A stretch of DNA of 64,000 bases from Streptomyces griseiscabiei (GTDB taxonomy: Bacteria; Actinomycetota; Actinomycetes; Streptomycetales; Streptomycetaceae). Below are positions 1 through 8,113 of this stretch, piece by piece. Made by a program: the position numbers and the translations under genes. The notes under the pieces were generated by a model. It searched no databases, was not told the origin of the DNA, and saw only the letters and a list, made by a program, of their open reading frames with translations. The stretch spans positions 1,674,001 through 1,738,000 of the forward strand of contig NZ_JAGJBZ010000002.1 of NCBI RefSeq assembly GCF_020010925.1, given 5' to 3'. How positions within the stretch are numbered: the stretch's first letter is position 1; every line of letters starts with the position of its first letter.

Positions 1-146
1 AAATAAGCCTCACCGGTACCTCAACCGGAACAGTGGTCCCAGGTCGGCAGGTCACGGGGTTCGAAATCTTGTTCCCCGTTCGCCTGTGTCAGCTCTCTTG
101 ACGTGCCGGATTGCCCAGGTCTAGCGTCTGCCCGACTTTCCGAACG

Positions 147-166
147 TTGTCCGAAAAATCGAACAA
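147..166. promoter_or_regulatory. Inverted repeat upstream of GH43 gene, possible operator
   Basis: TTGTCCGA at 147-154 and TCGAACAA at 159-166 form an 8-4-8 inverted repeat with 7 of 8 pairs matching. It ends 23 bp before the chosen start of the GH43 gene, so it is well placed for a repressor of a sugar-hydrolase gene. No regulator lies beside it. That it is an operator is inference. Confidence 0.35.
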
Positions 167-189
167 TGTGGTGGCGACAGGAGATGCGC

Positions 190-1629
190 ATGTCCGCGGT
201 TCTCTCCAGACTCACGGCGATCCTGATCGCCGCGTGTCTGCTCCTCACCGGTCAGGCCCTGACCGCCCCGGACCGGGCCGTCGCGGCCGATCCGGGGTAT
301 CTGATGACGCACTTCATCGGGGAGGGGGCGACCGGCCAGCAGATCTACTTCTCGCACAGCGCGGACGGTCTGCACTGGAACGACCTCAACGGCGGCGGGA
401 TGACGCTGCGCTCGACCGTGGGCACGCGGGGCGTACGCGACCCCGCACTGGTCCGCTCACCCGACGGCTCCAAGTACTGGATCATCGCGACCGACCTCTG
501 CATCGACTGCGGCCAGTCCTGGAGCGACTCCATCAACAACGGCAGCCGCAGCCTCGTGGTGTGGGAGTCGACGGACCTGGTCACCTGGTCCAAGCCCTGG
601 CTGCTGAACGTGGCCGGCCAGATCCCGGACGGGCGCAACGCGTGGGCGCCGGAGGCGATCTGGGACTCCGCCACCAACAGCTATGTCCTGTACTGGGCGA
701 CGAACAAGCCCCTCAACGGTGTGACGAAGCACCGCATCTACTACGCCCGCACCACCGACTTCCGCACGATCACCACGCCGCAGACCTACATCGAGCGCCC
801 CGGCAGCCAGGAGATCATCGACACCCAGATCGTCGAAGTACCCGCAGGCGTCGGCAACTTCCGCTACATCCGGGCCTCCGGCGACGGCCAGATCACCATC
901 GAGGGCAGCAACTCGATCCTCGGCACCTGGACCACCCTCGGCAACCTCTCCGGCATCGGACTGACCGGCTCGCAGGTCGAGGGCCCGATGTGGCTGAAGT
1001 TCCGTGACCGCGACGAGTGGGCGCTCTACCTCGACCAGTACGCCGCCGGCAAGGGCTACATGCCGGTGCTGACCACCAGCCCGTCCACGCCCGCCACCTC
1101 CGGTTCCTACCGGCTCCCGGCCGCCGGCACCTTCGGCCTGGGCGGGACGAAGAAGCGGCACGGCTCGATCCTCAACCTGACGGCCGCCGAGGAGACCCGC
1201 ATCCAGACACGCTGGGCCGACGTCCCGGGCCGGCGACTGCAGTCCTTCAACTTCCAGGACCGCTACGTCCGGCACGCCAACTTCGACGTACGCATCGACC
1301 AGAACGTCACCAACGACGACGCCCGGTTCCGTACGCGGCCCGGTCTGGCCGGTACCGGCACCGTCTCCTTCGAGTCGGTGAACTTCCCCGGCCACTACCT
1401 GCGCCACGACGGCGCCGACTTCCAGCTCGTCCAGAACGACGGCACCGCCCAGTTCGCCGCCGACGCCACCTTCCGCCAGGTCGCCGGCCTGGCCGACTCG
1501 ACCTGGTCCTCCTACCAGTCGTACAACCATCCCGACCGCTACATCCGCCACTACGCCTTCCAGCTGAAGCTCGAAACGATCACCAACGCGACGGGCCGCA
1601 GCGACGCGACCTTCCGCCTGGTCGGCTGA
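190..1629 (+). CDS. Secreted GH43-type glycoside hydrolase with AbfB (CBM42) domain
   Basis: Probable extracellular arabinan- or arabinoxylan-acting hydrolase of 479 residues. ATG 190 is chosen because AGGAG at 179-183 lies 6 nt upstream; the in-frame ATG at 184 is too close. Residues 1-33 form a Sec signal peptide with a hydrophobic core around residues 8-20 and an AVAA cleavage region. The five-bladed GH43-like domain follows: VRDPALV holds a conserved Asp and NAWAPEAIWD the likely acid Glu. The last ~110 residues hold three trefoil-type repeats (RYVRHA, HYLRHD, RYIRHY), the mark of AbfB/CBM42 arabinofuranose-binding modules. It stands alone and is followed by a strong terminator. The fold family is clear; the exact substrate is inference. 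Confidence 0.85.
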   Translation: MSAVLSRLTAILIAACLLLTGQALTAPDRAVAADPGYLMTHFIGEGATGQQIYFSHSADGLHWNDLNGGGMTLRSTVGTRGVRDPALVRSPDGSKYWIIATDLCIDCGQSWSDSINNGSRSLVVWESTDLVTWSKPWLLNVAGQIPDGRNAWAPEAIWDSATNSYVLYWATNKPLNGVTKHRIYYARTTDFRTITTPQTYIERPGSQEIIDTQIVEVPAGVGNFRYIRASGDGQITIEGSNSILGTWTTLGNLSGIGLTGSQVEGPMWLKFRDRDEWALYLDQYAAGKGYMPVLTTSPSTPATSGSYRLPAAGTFGLGGTKKRHGSILNLTAAEETRIQTRWADVPGRRLQSFNFQDRYVRHANFDVRIDQNVTNDDARFRTRPGLAGTGTVSFESVNFPGHYLRHDGADFQLVQNDGTAQFAADATFRQVAGLADSTWSSYQSYNHPDRYIRHYAFQLKLETITNATGRSDATFRLVG

Positions 1630-1653
1630 CCGGCTGACCGCGAGCCCGCCCCC

Positions 1654-1693
1654 GCCCTGCCGACGCCCGCCTCACGGAGGGCGTCGGCAGGGC
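1654..1693 (+). terminator. Terminator hairpin after GH43 gene
   Basis: A perfect 15-bp stem (GCCCTGCCGACGCCC at 1654-1668 against 1679-1693) encloses a 10-nt loop, 25 bp after the GH43 stop. There is no U-tract, as usual for Streptomyces terminators. It also lies just past the end of the oppositely oriented gene at 1735, so it may serve both. Confidence 0.75.
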
Positions 1694-1734
1694 ACACCTC
1701 CGCCCGGCCGGGAACCCGAGCGGCCCGCCCCTCT

Positions 1735-2133
1735 TCAGGACGGTGCCTGGGGCCCCAGATGGATGGACCCATGGATGTCGCGCGCCTGGATCAGCGGGCC
1801 GTGGACCGTGCCGCCGACCTCGTTGCGCACCTCGCCCGGGCCGGTGGCGGAGAGCGCCGTGAGGCTCTCGGCCTGTGCGCGCCAGGCGTCGAGCGCGGCG
1901 CCGAAGGCGGCGTCCCGGGCGGCGCGCAGGGTCAGTGCCTCGGCGAGCTGCTCGGCCCGGGCGGTGTCGTCCGCCGTCCGGGCCAGCGCGTTCCACTCGC
2001 CTTCCCCGCGCGGTTCCTGTCCCTGCGGCCGGCGGGAGACCAGATCCCGCAGCGATGCCCAGAGCTGCTGGCCGGCCGCTCCCGCGGTGCCGCCCGCCAG
2101 GGCCATCAGCAGTTCCGGTGCGAGCGGGTCCAC
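1735..2133 (-). CDS. Small protein with C-terminal RHIM-like (BASS-type) amyloid motif
   Basis: Protein of 132 residues. The GTG start at 2133 is chosen because GGAGG lies 6 nt upstream; a longer open frame upstream has no initiation signal. The N-terminus is short and partly hydrophobic (LLMALAGGTAGAAG), the middle is Ala/Arg/Glu-rich and helical. The C-terminal ~25 residues contain VHGPLIQARDIHGSIHLG, a G-x-VHG-x-x-IQARDIHG pattern. I recognise this from actinobacterial prion-like signalling motifs related to the mammalian RHIM, which nucleate amyloid between a receptor and an effector. No enzymatic domain is visible, so it may be an adaptor or a membrane-acting effector. It is divergent from the ATPase gene at 2282. 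The motif is seen; its function is inferred. Confidence 0.7.
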   Translation of the reverse strand: MDPLAPELLMALAGGTAGAAGQQLWASLRDLVSRRPQGQEPRGEGEWNALARTADDTARAEQLAEALTLRAARDAAFGAALDAWRAQAESLTALSATGPGEVRNEVGGTVHGPLIQARDIHGSIHLGPQAPS

Positions 2134-2281
2134 AGGCGACCTCCGTCGTGGGTTTCCAGCACCTTGCGGTCGGTTCGAGAATAGAGGGCGGGGAGCGGAC
2201 GGCCCAGTCCCCCTCACACACCGCCCGGGGACCGCGGGCATGCGCGACGGCATCGCGGGTACGCGCGCAGATGCAGGGGGA

Positions 2282-2737
2282 ATGAGGACGGGACACGTGG
2301 GATCGGATGCCGAAGGCGACGGCTCTGGCGCGCCGGACGAGTACGTGATGCGCGCCGGGTACGCCCTGGACGGGGACAACGGCTGCATCGCGGACGCCCG
2401 CCACCACGCCGTCGCGTTCCTCGACCGGGCGCGCACCGGGCACCAACTGCCCGTTCCCGTACGGGCCAGGGACCTCACCCAGCTCGTGGTCAGCGAACTG
2501 GTCACCAACGCCCGCAAGTACGCCCCCGGCCCCGTCCTGCTGGAACTGCGCATCAAGGCCGACAGCGTGGACATCGTCGTCTGGGACAGCGACCCCACGG
2601 TGCCCGCGGCACGGACCACCGACCCCGACCGCGTGGGCCAGCACGGACTGGAGATCGTCAAGGCGGTCGCCCAGCACCTCTCCATCGACCAGCAACCGGT
2701 CGGCAAACGCGTCACGGCCCGCCTTGCCCTGACATGA
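2282..2737 (+). CDS. RsbW/SpoIIAB-type ATP-binding protein (HATPase_c_2)
   Basis: Protein of about 151 residues with the GHKL ATPase fold typical of anti-sigma-factor kinases or regulatory ATP-binding proteins. The N box is visible as LVVSELVTNARKYAPG and the G1-type box as VWDSDP, followed by GQHGLEIVKAV. There is no sensor or transmembrane part. The start is uncertain: ATG 2282 has AGGGGG immediately upstream, while GTG 2297 has GAGGA about 8 nt upstream. It is divergent from the RHIM-like gene, with 148 bp between them. Streptomyces carry dozens of such orphan proteins; the partner sigma or anti-sigma antagonist is not in the window. Confidence 0.8.
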   Translation: MRTGHVGSDAEGDGSGAPDEYVMRAGYALDGDNGCIADARHHAVAFLDRARTGHQLPVPVRARDLTQLVVSELVTNARKYAPGPVLLELRIKADSVDIVVWDSDPTVPAARTTDPDRVGQHGLEIVKAVAQHLSIDQQPVGKRVTARLALT

Positions 2738-2916
2738 CGCGCCGACCGCTCTCACGCCGACCGTGATGGCCGCGCTGTCCCGCCGGCCAGCAGCACACTC
2801 ATCCCCAGAGGGACACCAGCCCGCGCGATACGCGCGAAGGTGGCCATGGCGACGGGCCGTGTCATGTCGCTGTCGATGAGGCGACCGTGGACCAAGCGGC
2901 GCACCGCCTCGCGCCG

Positions 2917-3894
2917 TCACCTCGCTCCGGCCTTCACCATCACTTCGTCCACCTCGTCGTCCGCCGACTCCTCCGCTTCGCCGGCGGCCTTCTTCCCGGC
3001 GCTCCCGTGGCCGCTGATCACGGCGATGAAGGCACCACCCAGCATCAGCAGTGCCGAACCGCTCTGCGCCCAGGTGAACGACTCTCCGAGGAAGAGGAAC
3101 GAGAAGAGCGTGCTGAACAGCGGCACGGCGAACATCATCACCGAGGCCGTGGAGGCACCGACGTCACGGATGCCGCGGACGTACAACAGGTAGGCGACGG
3201 CCGTCGGACCGATCGCCAGATGGACGGCGTTGATCCAGAAGCCGGTCGGCAGCCCGCTCCACCGGACCTCCCCGAACTCCGGCGCGGCCATCACCGCGAG
3301 CGCCAGGGAGCCGGCGACGGTCGAGTACATCACCGCCTGCAACGGATCCATACCGACCACCAGTTTGCGGTTGAGCAGGGTGTACACGGACCACACCGCG
3401 GCACCGACGAGGAAGACGGTGTCACCCATGAGCCGCTCGGGGCCGCCCACCCCGTGGGCGGTGGTGGTGACGAAGAACAACGCCGCCCCGCCGGCGCCGA
3501 TCACCAGCCCGAGGACCCGCACGGGCCGCGCCGACTCCCGTCCGGCCAGGATGAGGACCACGGTCGTGATGACCGGGGTCAGCGCGGGGAACATCACGCC
3601 TCCGTCGCTCGCCGGGGCCATGGTGACACCCCAGAAGAACAACGCGTTGTACCCGAAGACGCCGACGAGGCCGGCCACACAGGCACCGATGACGGCCTTG
3701 AGCGGTGGCGCCTGCCGTGGGCGCTGGAACAGGGCCATGAGTAACAGCACCGCGGCGCCGCCGCCGAAGCGGAACAGGGCCGCCACCTCATGGGGGACAT
3801 GCTCGACCGCGTACTTCGAGGAAGGAAAGGCGCTGCCCCACAGCACCATGGTGAACAGTAGCCAGCCATAAGCCCCAGAAGCCCTGGCGTTCAT
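2917..3894 (-). CDS. EamA/DMT-family transporter
   Basis: Inner-membrane protein of 325 residues with about ten hydrophobic segments in two repeated EamA halves (first half beginning YGWLLFTMVLWGSAFPSSKY, second around residues 150-290). Drug/metabolite transporters of this family usually export amino acids or small metabolites. The hydrophilic C-terminus is Glu/Asp-rich (residues ~300-320). It is divergent from the Lrp-type regulator at 4181 across 286 bp, an arrangement common for Lrp-controlled amino-acid exporters. Substrate is unknown. The 179 bp between this gene and the upstream ATPase gene hold no recognisable feature. Confidence 0.85.
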   Translation of the reverse strand: MNARASGAYGWLLFTMVLWGSAFPSSKYAVEHVPHEVAALFRFGGGAAVLLLMALFQRPRQAPPLKAVIGACVAGLVGVFGYNALFFWGVTMAPASDGGVMFPALTPVITTVVLILAGRESARPVRVLGLVIGAGGAALFFVTTTAHGVGGPERLMGDTVFLVGAAVWSVYTLLNRKLVVGMDPLQAVMYSTVAGSLALAVMAAPEFGEVRWSGLPTGFWINAVHLAIGPTAVAYLLYVRGIRDVGASTASVMMFAVPLFSTLFSFLFLGESFTWAQSGSALLMLGGAFIAVISGHGSAGKKAAGEAEESADDEVDEVMVKAGAR

Positions 3895-4180
3895 GTCGAA
3901 TCACGCTCACTCGTCGTCGAAATTCGGTCGATGGTTCGGTGGAAGGTCCAGCCACGCGCGATAGGCCGAAGTTCCTGCGCTCGGCTACACCGAACGGCAG
4001 CCAGGGGCTCTTGGTGGACTGCGTGGTCATGGCCCTCTTCCTGCGTCGTGGTGCACGGAGGAACTTGCCGGACTGAACGGTCGGCAGAGTCCGTGACTCT
4101 TGACGTCTCCGGCCGGAATCCTGGCAGTTATTGCGAAGGATCGCCATCGTGTCCGAAACATATGCGGTAGGTTCTCCGGC
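3895..4180. other. Divergent intergenic region between EamA and Lrp genes
   Basis: These 286 bp lie between the two divergent starts and should hold both promoters and the Lrp site. Short frames here have poor codon use and no similarity I recognise. I see no clear operator palindrome; AT-richer patches at 4128-4135 and 4155-4165 could be -10 regions. Confidence 0.4.
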
Positions 4181-4684
4181 ATGCCGAATTTCGATGAGAT
4201 CAATCGGGGTCTGTTGGCCGAACTGCAGAAGAATGCGCGCCGCTCGAACCGGGAGCTCGCGCGCACCCTGGGCATCGCCGACTCCACATGCCTGGAGCGG
4301 GTGAAGAACCTGCAGCAGAGCGAGGTGATCCTCGGATATGGCGCCGAGGTGAACCTGGAGGCCCTCGGACGGGGGCTGAAGGCGATGATCGCGGTGCGGA
4401 TCCACCCCAAGAGCCGGCACGCCGTGGAGTCGTTCCGGGAGTTCGTCCTCGGGCTCGACGAGGTGCTGGACGTGTTCGTGGTGTCGGGGAGCGACGACTT
4501 CCAGGTGCTGGTGGCCGTTCAGGATCCGCAGCATCTGGAGGACTTCGTCCTGGACCGCATCGCGCAGTTCCCGTCGGTCGCGGACCTGTCCGCCTCTCTT
4601 GTCTACGAACACCTGCAGCGACGCCCGGTGGAGGTCATCGAGCCCAAGCCGAAGCGGCGCCGCCCGGACGTGTCGTGGCGCTGA
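4181..4684 (+). CDS. Lrp/AsnC-family transcriptional regulator
   Basis: Regulator of 167 residues. The N-terminal winged HTH (residues ~5-60, with SNRELARTLGIADSTCLERV as recognition region) is followed by an AsnC/RAM ligand-binding domain (residues ~65-145, AMIAVRIHPKSR...VVSGSDDFQVLVAV). ATG 4181 matches the usual start of the family (MPNFDEINRGLLAEL); the frame is open further upstream but lacks family character. The ribosome site is weak. Likely an amino-acid-responsive octameric regulator of the divergent EamA exporter. The C-terminal basic tail (PKPKRRRPDVSWR) is unusual but short. Confidence 0.88.
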   Translation: MPNFDEINRGLLAELQKNARRSNRELARTLGIADSTCLERVKNLQQSEVILGYGAEVNLEALGRGLKAMIAVRIHPKSRHAVESFREFVLGLDEVLDVFVVSGSDDFQVLVAVQDPQHLEDFVLDRIAQFPSVADLSASLVYEHLQRRPVEVIEPKPKRRRPDVSWR

Positions 4685-4689
4685 CGTGT

Positions 4690-4825
4690 CGTGATGTGGA
4701 CAACACCACACCGGCGACCGGACCGGCGGCTCGGTGGGTGGTGCGGTGGCCGACCATCTCGTCGTCCTCGCCGGCGACGAACAGCGACGGCACCGACAGC
4801 CGCGCGCAGGCCGCGACCGGGTCTT
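4690..4825 (-). pseudogene. Remnant of an alpha/beta hydrolase C-terminal region
   Basis: Reading the minus strand down from 4823 gives DPVAACARLSVPSLFVAGEDDEMVG, the typical strand-loop that precedes the catalytic His in alpha/beta hydrolases (consensus VPTLLIAGEDDP). It has no start, no nucleophile elbow and runs out within ~45 codons, so only a fragment remains. The rest of the 4685-4999 gap holds nothing I can assign. Confidence 0.35.
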
Positions 4826-4999
4826 GGGCGCATGTCGGATGGATTCGGGCCGAGGCCGAACCGGGTCAGGGTCTCGACGTCGTGTCAGGCAGGCGCCGGT
4901 GCGCCAGCCCGCCACAGGGACGCGCATGACCCCGAGCCCGTCCGGGATCGCCAGGACCGCGACTCACTACCTGTCCGGAGAATCCCGAGCGCTCCGACG

Positions 5000-6763
5000 T
5001 CAGCCGATGTCGAAGAGATTCGGCAGGCCGAGGCGATACCGGGTGCGGTCGTGGCGTTTGAGGGGCTCGAGTTCGGGGGCCCGGTGCAGCGGGGTGACCG
5101 TGCATCGCTCGGCGGGTGAACCGATCTCGTCCAGCAGGGCGTTGACGGCCTGTCGGGCCGAGGTGTTGGCGCCTTCCATGGTGGCCAGGTCGATGGGTAC
5201 GGCCACGTAGTCGCCGGAGAGGAAGAGGTTGGGGATTCTCGTCGCCGAGCGCGGGCGGTGGTGGAAGGTCCCCGTCGGATGGATCAGCAGTTGCTCGTCG
5301 TTGACCGGGTTCGGGGTGCCGAGTCCGTCCACGGCCGGATCGAGGAACCAGGAATGCAGCACGGAGTCCTTCAGGACCGTACGGCCGCTGTCGTTGAGCG
5401 ACGCCTTCAACTGCGCCCACACCTCGCGGGCGACCTCGGTACGGGTGCACTGCTTGGCCGTCTTCCCGTACAGGATGCCCGGTCTGTCCCACTCGGAGAC
5501 GTCCACGGACAGGCAGTCCGCGACCGTGCCGTCGCCGAAGTCCGCCGGGAAGTCGTGGCGTGGCCAGTGCTGGGCCTGGGCGATCGCGGTCAGTGACCAG
5601 GGCGAGTCGATGAGGTCCAGGTGGCCGTGCAGGATGGGCGTGCGTTCGGTCAGATAGAACTGGATACCGGTCATCCAGTCCGTCTCCAGCCGGTCGCACG
5701 CGGCCAGTTGGGGGTCGGCGGCGCGCACGGCGGAGTTCCAGGTGCGGCGCGCGTGCTCGACCGGCATGGCCGAGACGTAGTGGTCGGCGGTGACGGTCCG
5801 GCGGGCCCCCTCCGGGTCCGCCATGACGGCCCCGGAGATCCGGCCCGCGTCCAGGGTCAGGTCCCGTACGGTCCAGCCGACCCGGAACTCGACGCCGAGC
5901 GACCGCAGATGGGTCACCCAGGGGTCGATCCAGGCCTCGTTGGTGGGCCCGTCGAGGATCCGGTCGAGCGGTCCGTCCGCGCCCCGGCCGAGGAGGTTGA
6001 AGGCGAAGGCCTCCAACAGGGTGCCCACGGTACGGGTGCTGGCCTCCTCGGCCTTGGTGGCGACGATGTTGCGGGTGATGCCGACGGCCAGGACGCGCTG
6101 GTAGTCGTACGACATCCGCCCGGCCCGTACGAAATCCCACCACGGTGTCCGCTCCCACGCCTCGTCGCGGCGTTCGTCGCAGCTGGTGAGGAAGACCAGG
6201 AAGCGGTCGGCGAAGTAGAGGGCCTCGTGGAGGGGGAGGTTGAAGGCGGTGTCCAGGACCGAGGTGAGGGCGCGGCGGATCTCGTCGGGGGTGAGTTCGG
6301 CCGGTGTGCTGCCGGGCCAGGGCAGGGGAATCCGGATGTCCTCACGGCCGCCCGACCGGGCGAAGAGCATCTCCTTGGGGGCGACCAGGTTGTCGTGGAC
6401 ACCGCCCGGGTTGCCGGGGAAGGGGATGCGCCGCATGGTGTCGGGCAGGTTGTGGTAGATGCCGGGGATGAAGCGGAAGCCGTGCTCCCCGGGCAGGGGG
6501 TCGCGACCGCCCGTGGCGCTGTCCGGTACGTCCATGCTGCGGGCCTTGCCGCCGAGCGCCTTGCGTTCGTAGACCGTGACCCGGAAGCCGCGCTCGGCGA
6601 GTTCGTGCGCGGCCGTGAGCCCGGCGACGCCTCCGCCCAGTACGGCCACGCTCTGCGGGGCGGCGCCGCTCCTCGCCGAGGCCGGCCGCGGGACTCCGAG
6701 CGCGACCCCTCCGCCGGCGGCCGCGGCCGTGCCCAGGAACCCTCGGCGCGTGGCGTCGCCCAT
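5000..6763 (-). CDS. Tat-exported FAD-dependent amine-oxidase-like oxidoreductase (hydroxysqualene dehydroxylase-like)
   Basis: Flavoprotein of 587 residues. ATG 6763 has AAGGGG 5 nt upstream; GTG 6769 is possible. The N-terminus carries a twin-arginine signal (TRRGFLGTAAAAGGG). The Rossmann dinucleotide motif is AVLGGGVAGLTAAHELAERG at about residues 40-60, followed by the GGKARS segment typical of amine-oxidase/phytoene-desaturase relatives. The C-terminal FAD motif is NLFLSGDYVAVP...MEGANTSARQAVNAL. Relatives are often labelled hydroxysqualene dehydroxylase (HpnE-like), but Tat export and the lack of hopanoid genes nearby make that role doubtful. It stands as a single gene; TTACC-rich sequence at 6772-6785 lies upstream. 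Confidence 0.75.
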   Translation of the reverse strand: MGDATRRGFLGTAAAAGGGVALGVPRPASARSGAAPQSVAVLGGGVAGLTAAHELAERGFRVTVYERKALGGKARSMDVPDSATGGRDPLPGEHGFRFIPGIYHNLPDTMRRIPFPGNPGGVHDNLVAPKEMLFARSGGREDIRIPLPWPGSTPAELTPDEIRRALTSVLDTAFNLPLHEALYFADRFLVFLTSCDERRDEAWERTPWWDFVRAGRMSYDYQRVLAVGITRNIVATKAEEASTRTVGTLLEAFAFNLLGRGADGPLDRILDGPTNEAWIDPWVTHLRSLGVEFRVGWTVRDLTLDAGRISGAVMADPEGARRTVTADHYVSAMPVEHARRTWNSAVRAADPQLAACDRLETDWMTGIQFYLTERTPILHGHLDLIDSPWSLTAIAQAQHWPRHDFPADFGDGTVADCLSVDVSEWDRPGILYGKTAKQCTRTEVAREVWAQLKASLNDSGRTVLKDSVLHSWFLDPAVDGLGTPNPVNDEQLLIHPTGTFHHRPRSATRIPNLFLSGDYVAVPIDLATMEGANTSARQAVNALLDEIGSPAERCTVTPLHRAPELEPLKRHDRTRYRLGLPNLFDIG

Positions 6764-6966
6764 ACCCACCCCTTACCATCGGTAACAGTCGGCGCCCGAG
6801 GATATGGGCGTCACCCCCATCTCGGAAGGCGACCGACGAAGCCCGCACCACTTTGGCTTGATGCCGTATCGCCGGCCGTGGGCACGAGTCCCGTCCGCCC
6901 GTGGGTGGTTACCGTGTCTGCCCGTGGATGGTTGCCGTGGTCACCCGCGCAGGGTGCCGTTGACGA
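6764..6966. other. Intergenic, upstream of flavoprotein gene
   Basis: About 200 bp between the 5' end of the flavoprotein gene and the 3' end of the PadR gene. It includes a short near-repeat around 6890-6935 (variants of GCCCGTGGGTGGTTACCGTG and CCCGTGGATGGTTGCCGTGG) and must hold the flavoprotein promoter. No gene seen. Confidence 0.4.
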
Positions 6967-7560
6967 TCAATCGTGTCGCCCGTGTGTGCCGTCGGCTCGG
7001 ACGGCGGCCGAACGCTGGTCGAGTCTGCGGAGTGCCATGTCCCCCCACTGGAGGTTCTCCCGCTCGAACGACATTCCGCGCAGCAGGGTGAGGTACGGGC
7101 CGACGCGCTCGGCCTCGGCGAAGTACGCCTCCTCCGAGCGCCCGTCGAGCAGACGCTGCCGCAGCCGCTCGTAGCGGGCGAGCTTGGCGGTCGCCCACTC
7201 CATGCGCTCGGAGACGGACCTGCGGACCGCCTCGATGTCGCCCGCGTCCAGGCACTGCACCTTGACCAGCAGTTCGTCCCGGATCACCGCGGGCTTGCCC
7301 AACGGCTCGGCGGTGTAGGCGTGTACGGCCTTCCGGCCGGCCTCCGTCAAGGAGAACAGCCGCTTGTTGGGGCGGCGCTCCTGCTCGACGACGCGGGCCG
7401 AGACCAGTCCCTCGGCCTCCATGCGGTCCAGCTCGCGGTAGAGCTGCTGGGGCGTCGACATCCAGAAGTTGGCGACCGTCGTGTCGAACGCCTTCGCGAG
7501 GTCGTACCCGGACGCCTCGCCCTCCAGCAGCGCGGCCATCACCGCGTTCCGCAAAGCCAT
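6967..7560 (-). CDS. PadR-family transcriptional regulator
   Basis: Regulator of 197 residues (ATG 7560; GTG 7566 is an alternative in the same frame). The N-terminal PadR winged helix spans residues ~5-80 (GEASGYDLAKAF...TPQQLYRELDRMEAEGLV...KRLFSLTEAGRKAV). The C-terminal Vir_C dimerisation region has two long helices (residues ~100-170). It is divergent from the SnoaL-like gene at 7707 and probably represses it and itself. AT-rich sequence at 7580-7600 and 7625-7690 suits the shared promoter. The effector is unknown; PadR proteins often sense phenolic or hydrophobic compounds. Confidence 0.88.
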   Translation of the reverse strand: MALRNAVMAALLEGEASGYDLAKAFDTTVANFWMSTPQQLYRELDRMEAEGLVSARVVEQERRPNKRLFSLTEAGRKAVHAYTAEPLGKPAVIRDELLVKVQCLDAGDIEAVRRSVSERMEWATAKLARYERLRQRLLDGRSEEAYFAEAERVGPYLTLLRGMSFERENLQWGDMALRRLDQRSAAVRADGTHGRHD

Positions 7561-7706
7561 GGCCACACGCTAGCACCGTTGCGAATAATCAACGAAGTGA
7601 CTGGAAGGCCAAGGCAGGAGCACGCCCATATTCGCTATGGACATGGCATCCTCCCCCCTCTACTCTCCACTCCACCTATTCAATTTTTTGACTACAGAGG
7701 TGACCC

Positions 7707-8099
7707 ATGCACCCGTTCCGCAAAGCCGTCGAGAGCGGCGACATGGACGCCGTGGCCGCGATGCTGGCCGACGACGTCGTCTTCACCAGCCCGGTCGCCT
7801 TCAAGCCCTACCCGGGCAAGGCGATCACCGCCGCGATCCTGCGTGGCGTGTCCCGCGTCTTCGAGGACTTCACCTACACCCGTGAGATCGCCAACCCGGA
7901 CGGCCGCGACCACGCCTTCGTCTTCACCGCCACCGTCAACGGCAAGAAGCTCCAGGGCTGCGACTTCCTGCACTTCGACGAGCAGGGCAGGATCGACGAC
8001 TTCACGGTGATGGTGCGCCCGCTCTCCGCCGCCCAGGCACTGTCCGAGGCCATGGGCGCCCAGTTCGAGCAGATCGCTCAGGAGGCCGCCGGCCAGTGA
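7707..8099 (+). CDS. SnoaL-like / NTF2-fold protein
   Basis: Protein of 130 residues with the cone-shaped NTF2 fold (MHPFRKAVESGDMDAVAAMLADDVVFTSP at the start, DFLHFDEQGRIDDFTVMVRP near the end). GAGGTG at 7698-7703 precedes ATG 7707. Members are ketosteroid-isomerase-like enzymes or small-molecule binding proteins; the polar residues alone do not tell which. Its place opposite a PadR regulator suggests a detoxification or catabolic role. It ends 14 bp from the convergent regulator gene. Confidence 0.8.
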   Translation: MHPFRKAVESGDMDAVAAMLADDVVFTSPVAFKPYPGKAITAAILRGVSRVFEDFTYTREIANPDGRDHAFVFTATVNGKKLQGCDFLHFDEQGRIDDFTVMVRPLSAAQALSEAMGAQFEQIAQEAAGQ

Positions 8100-8113
8100 C
8101 CGCGGCCCGGCTG

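Noticed and set aside
457..1551. 364-residue open frame antisense to the GH43 gene
   Set aside because: A GC3-driven shadow: low-complexity Val/Gly/Asp-rich product, no ribosome site, and the opposite strand has a clear enzyme with signal peptide.
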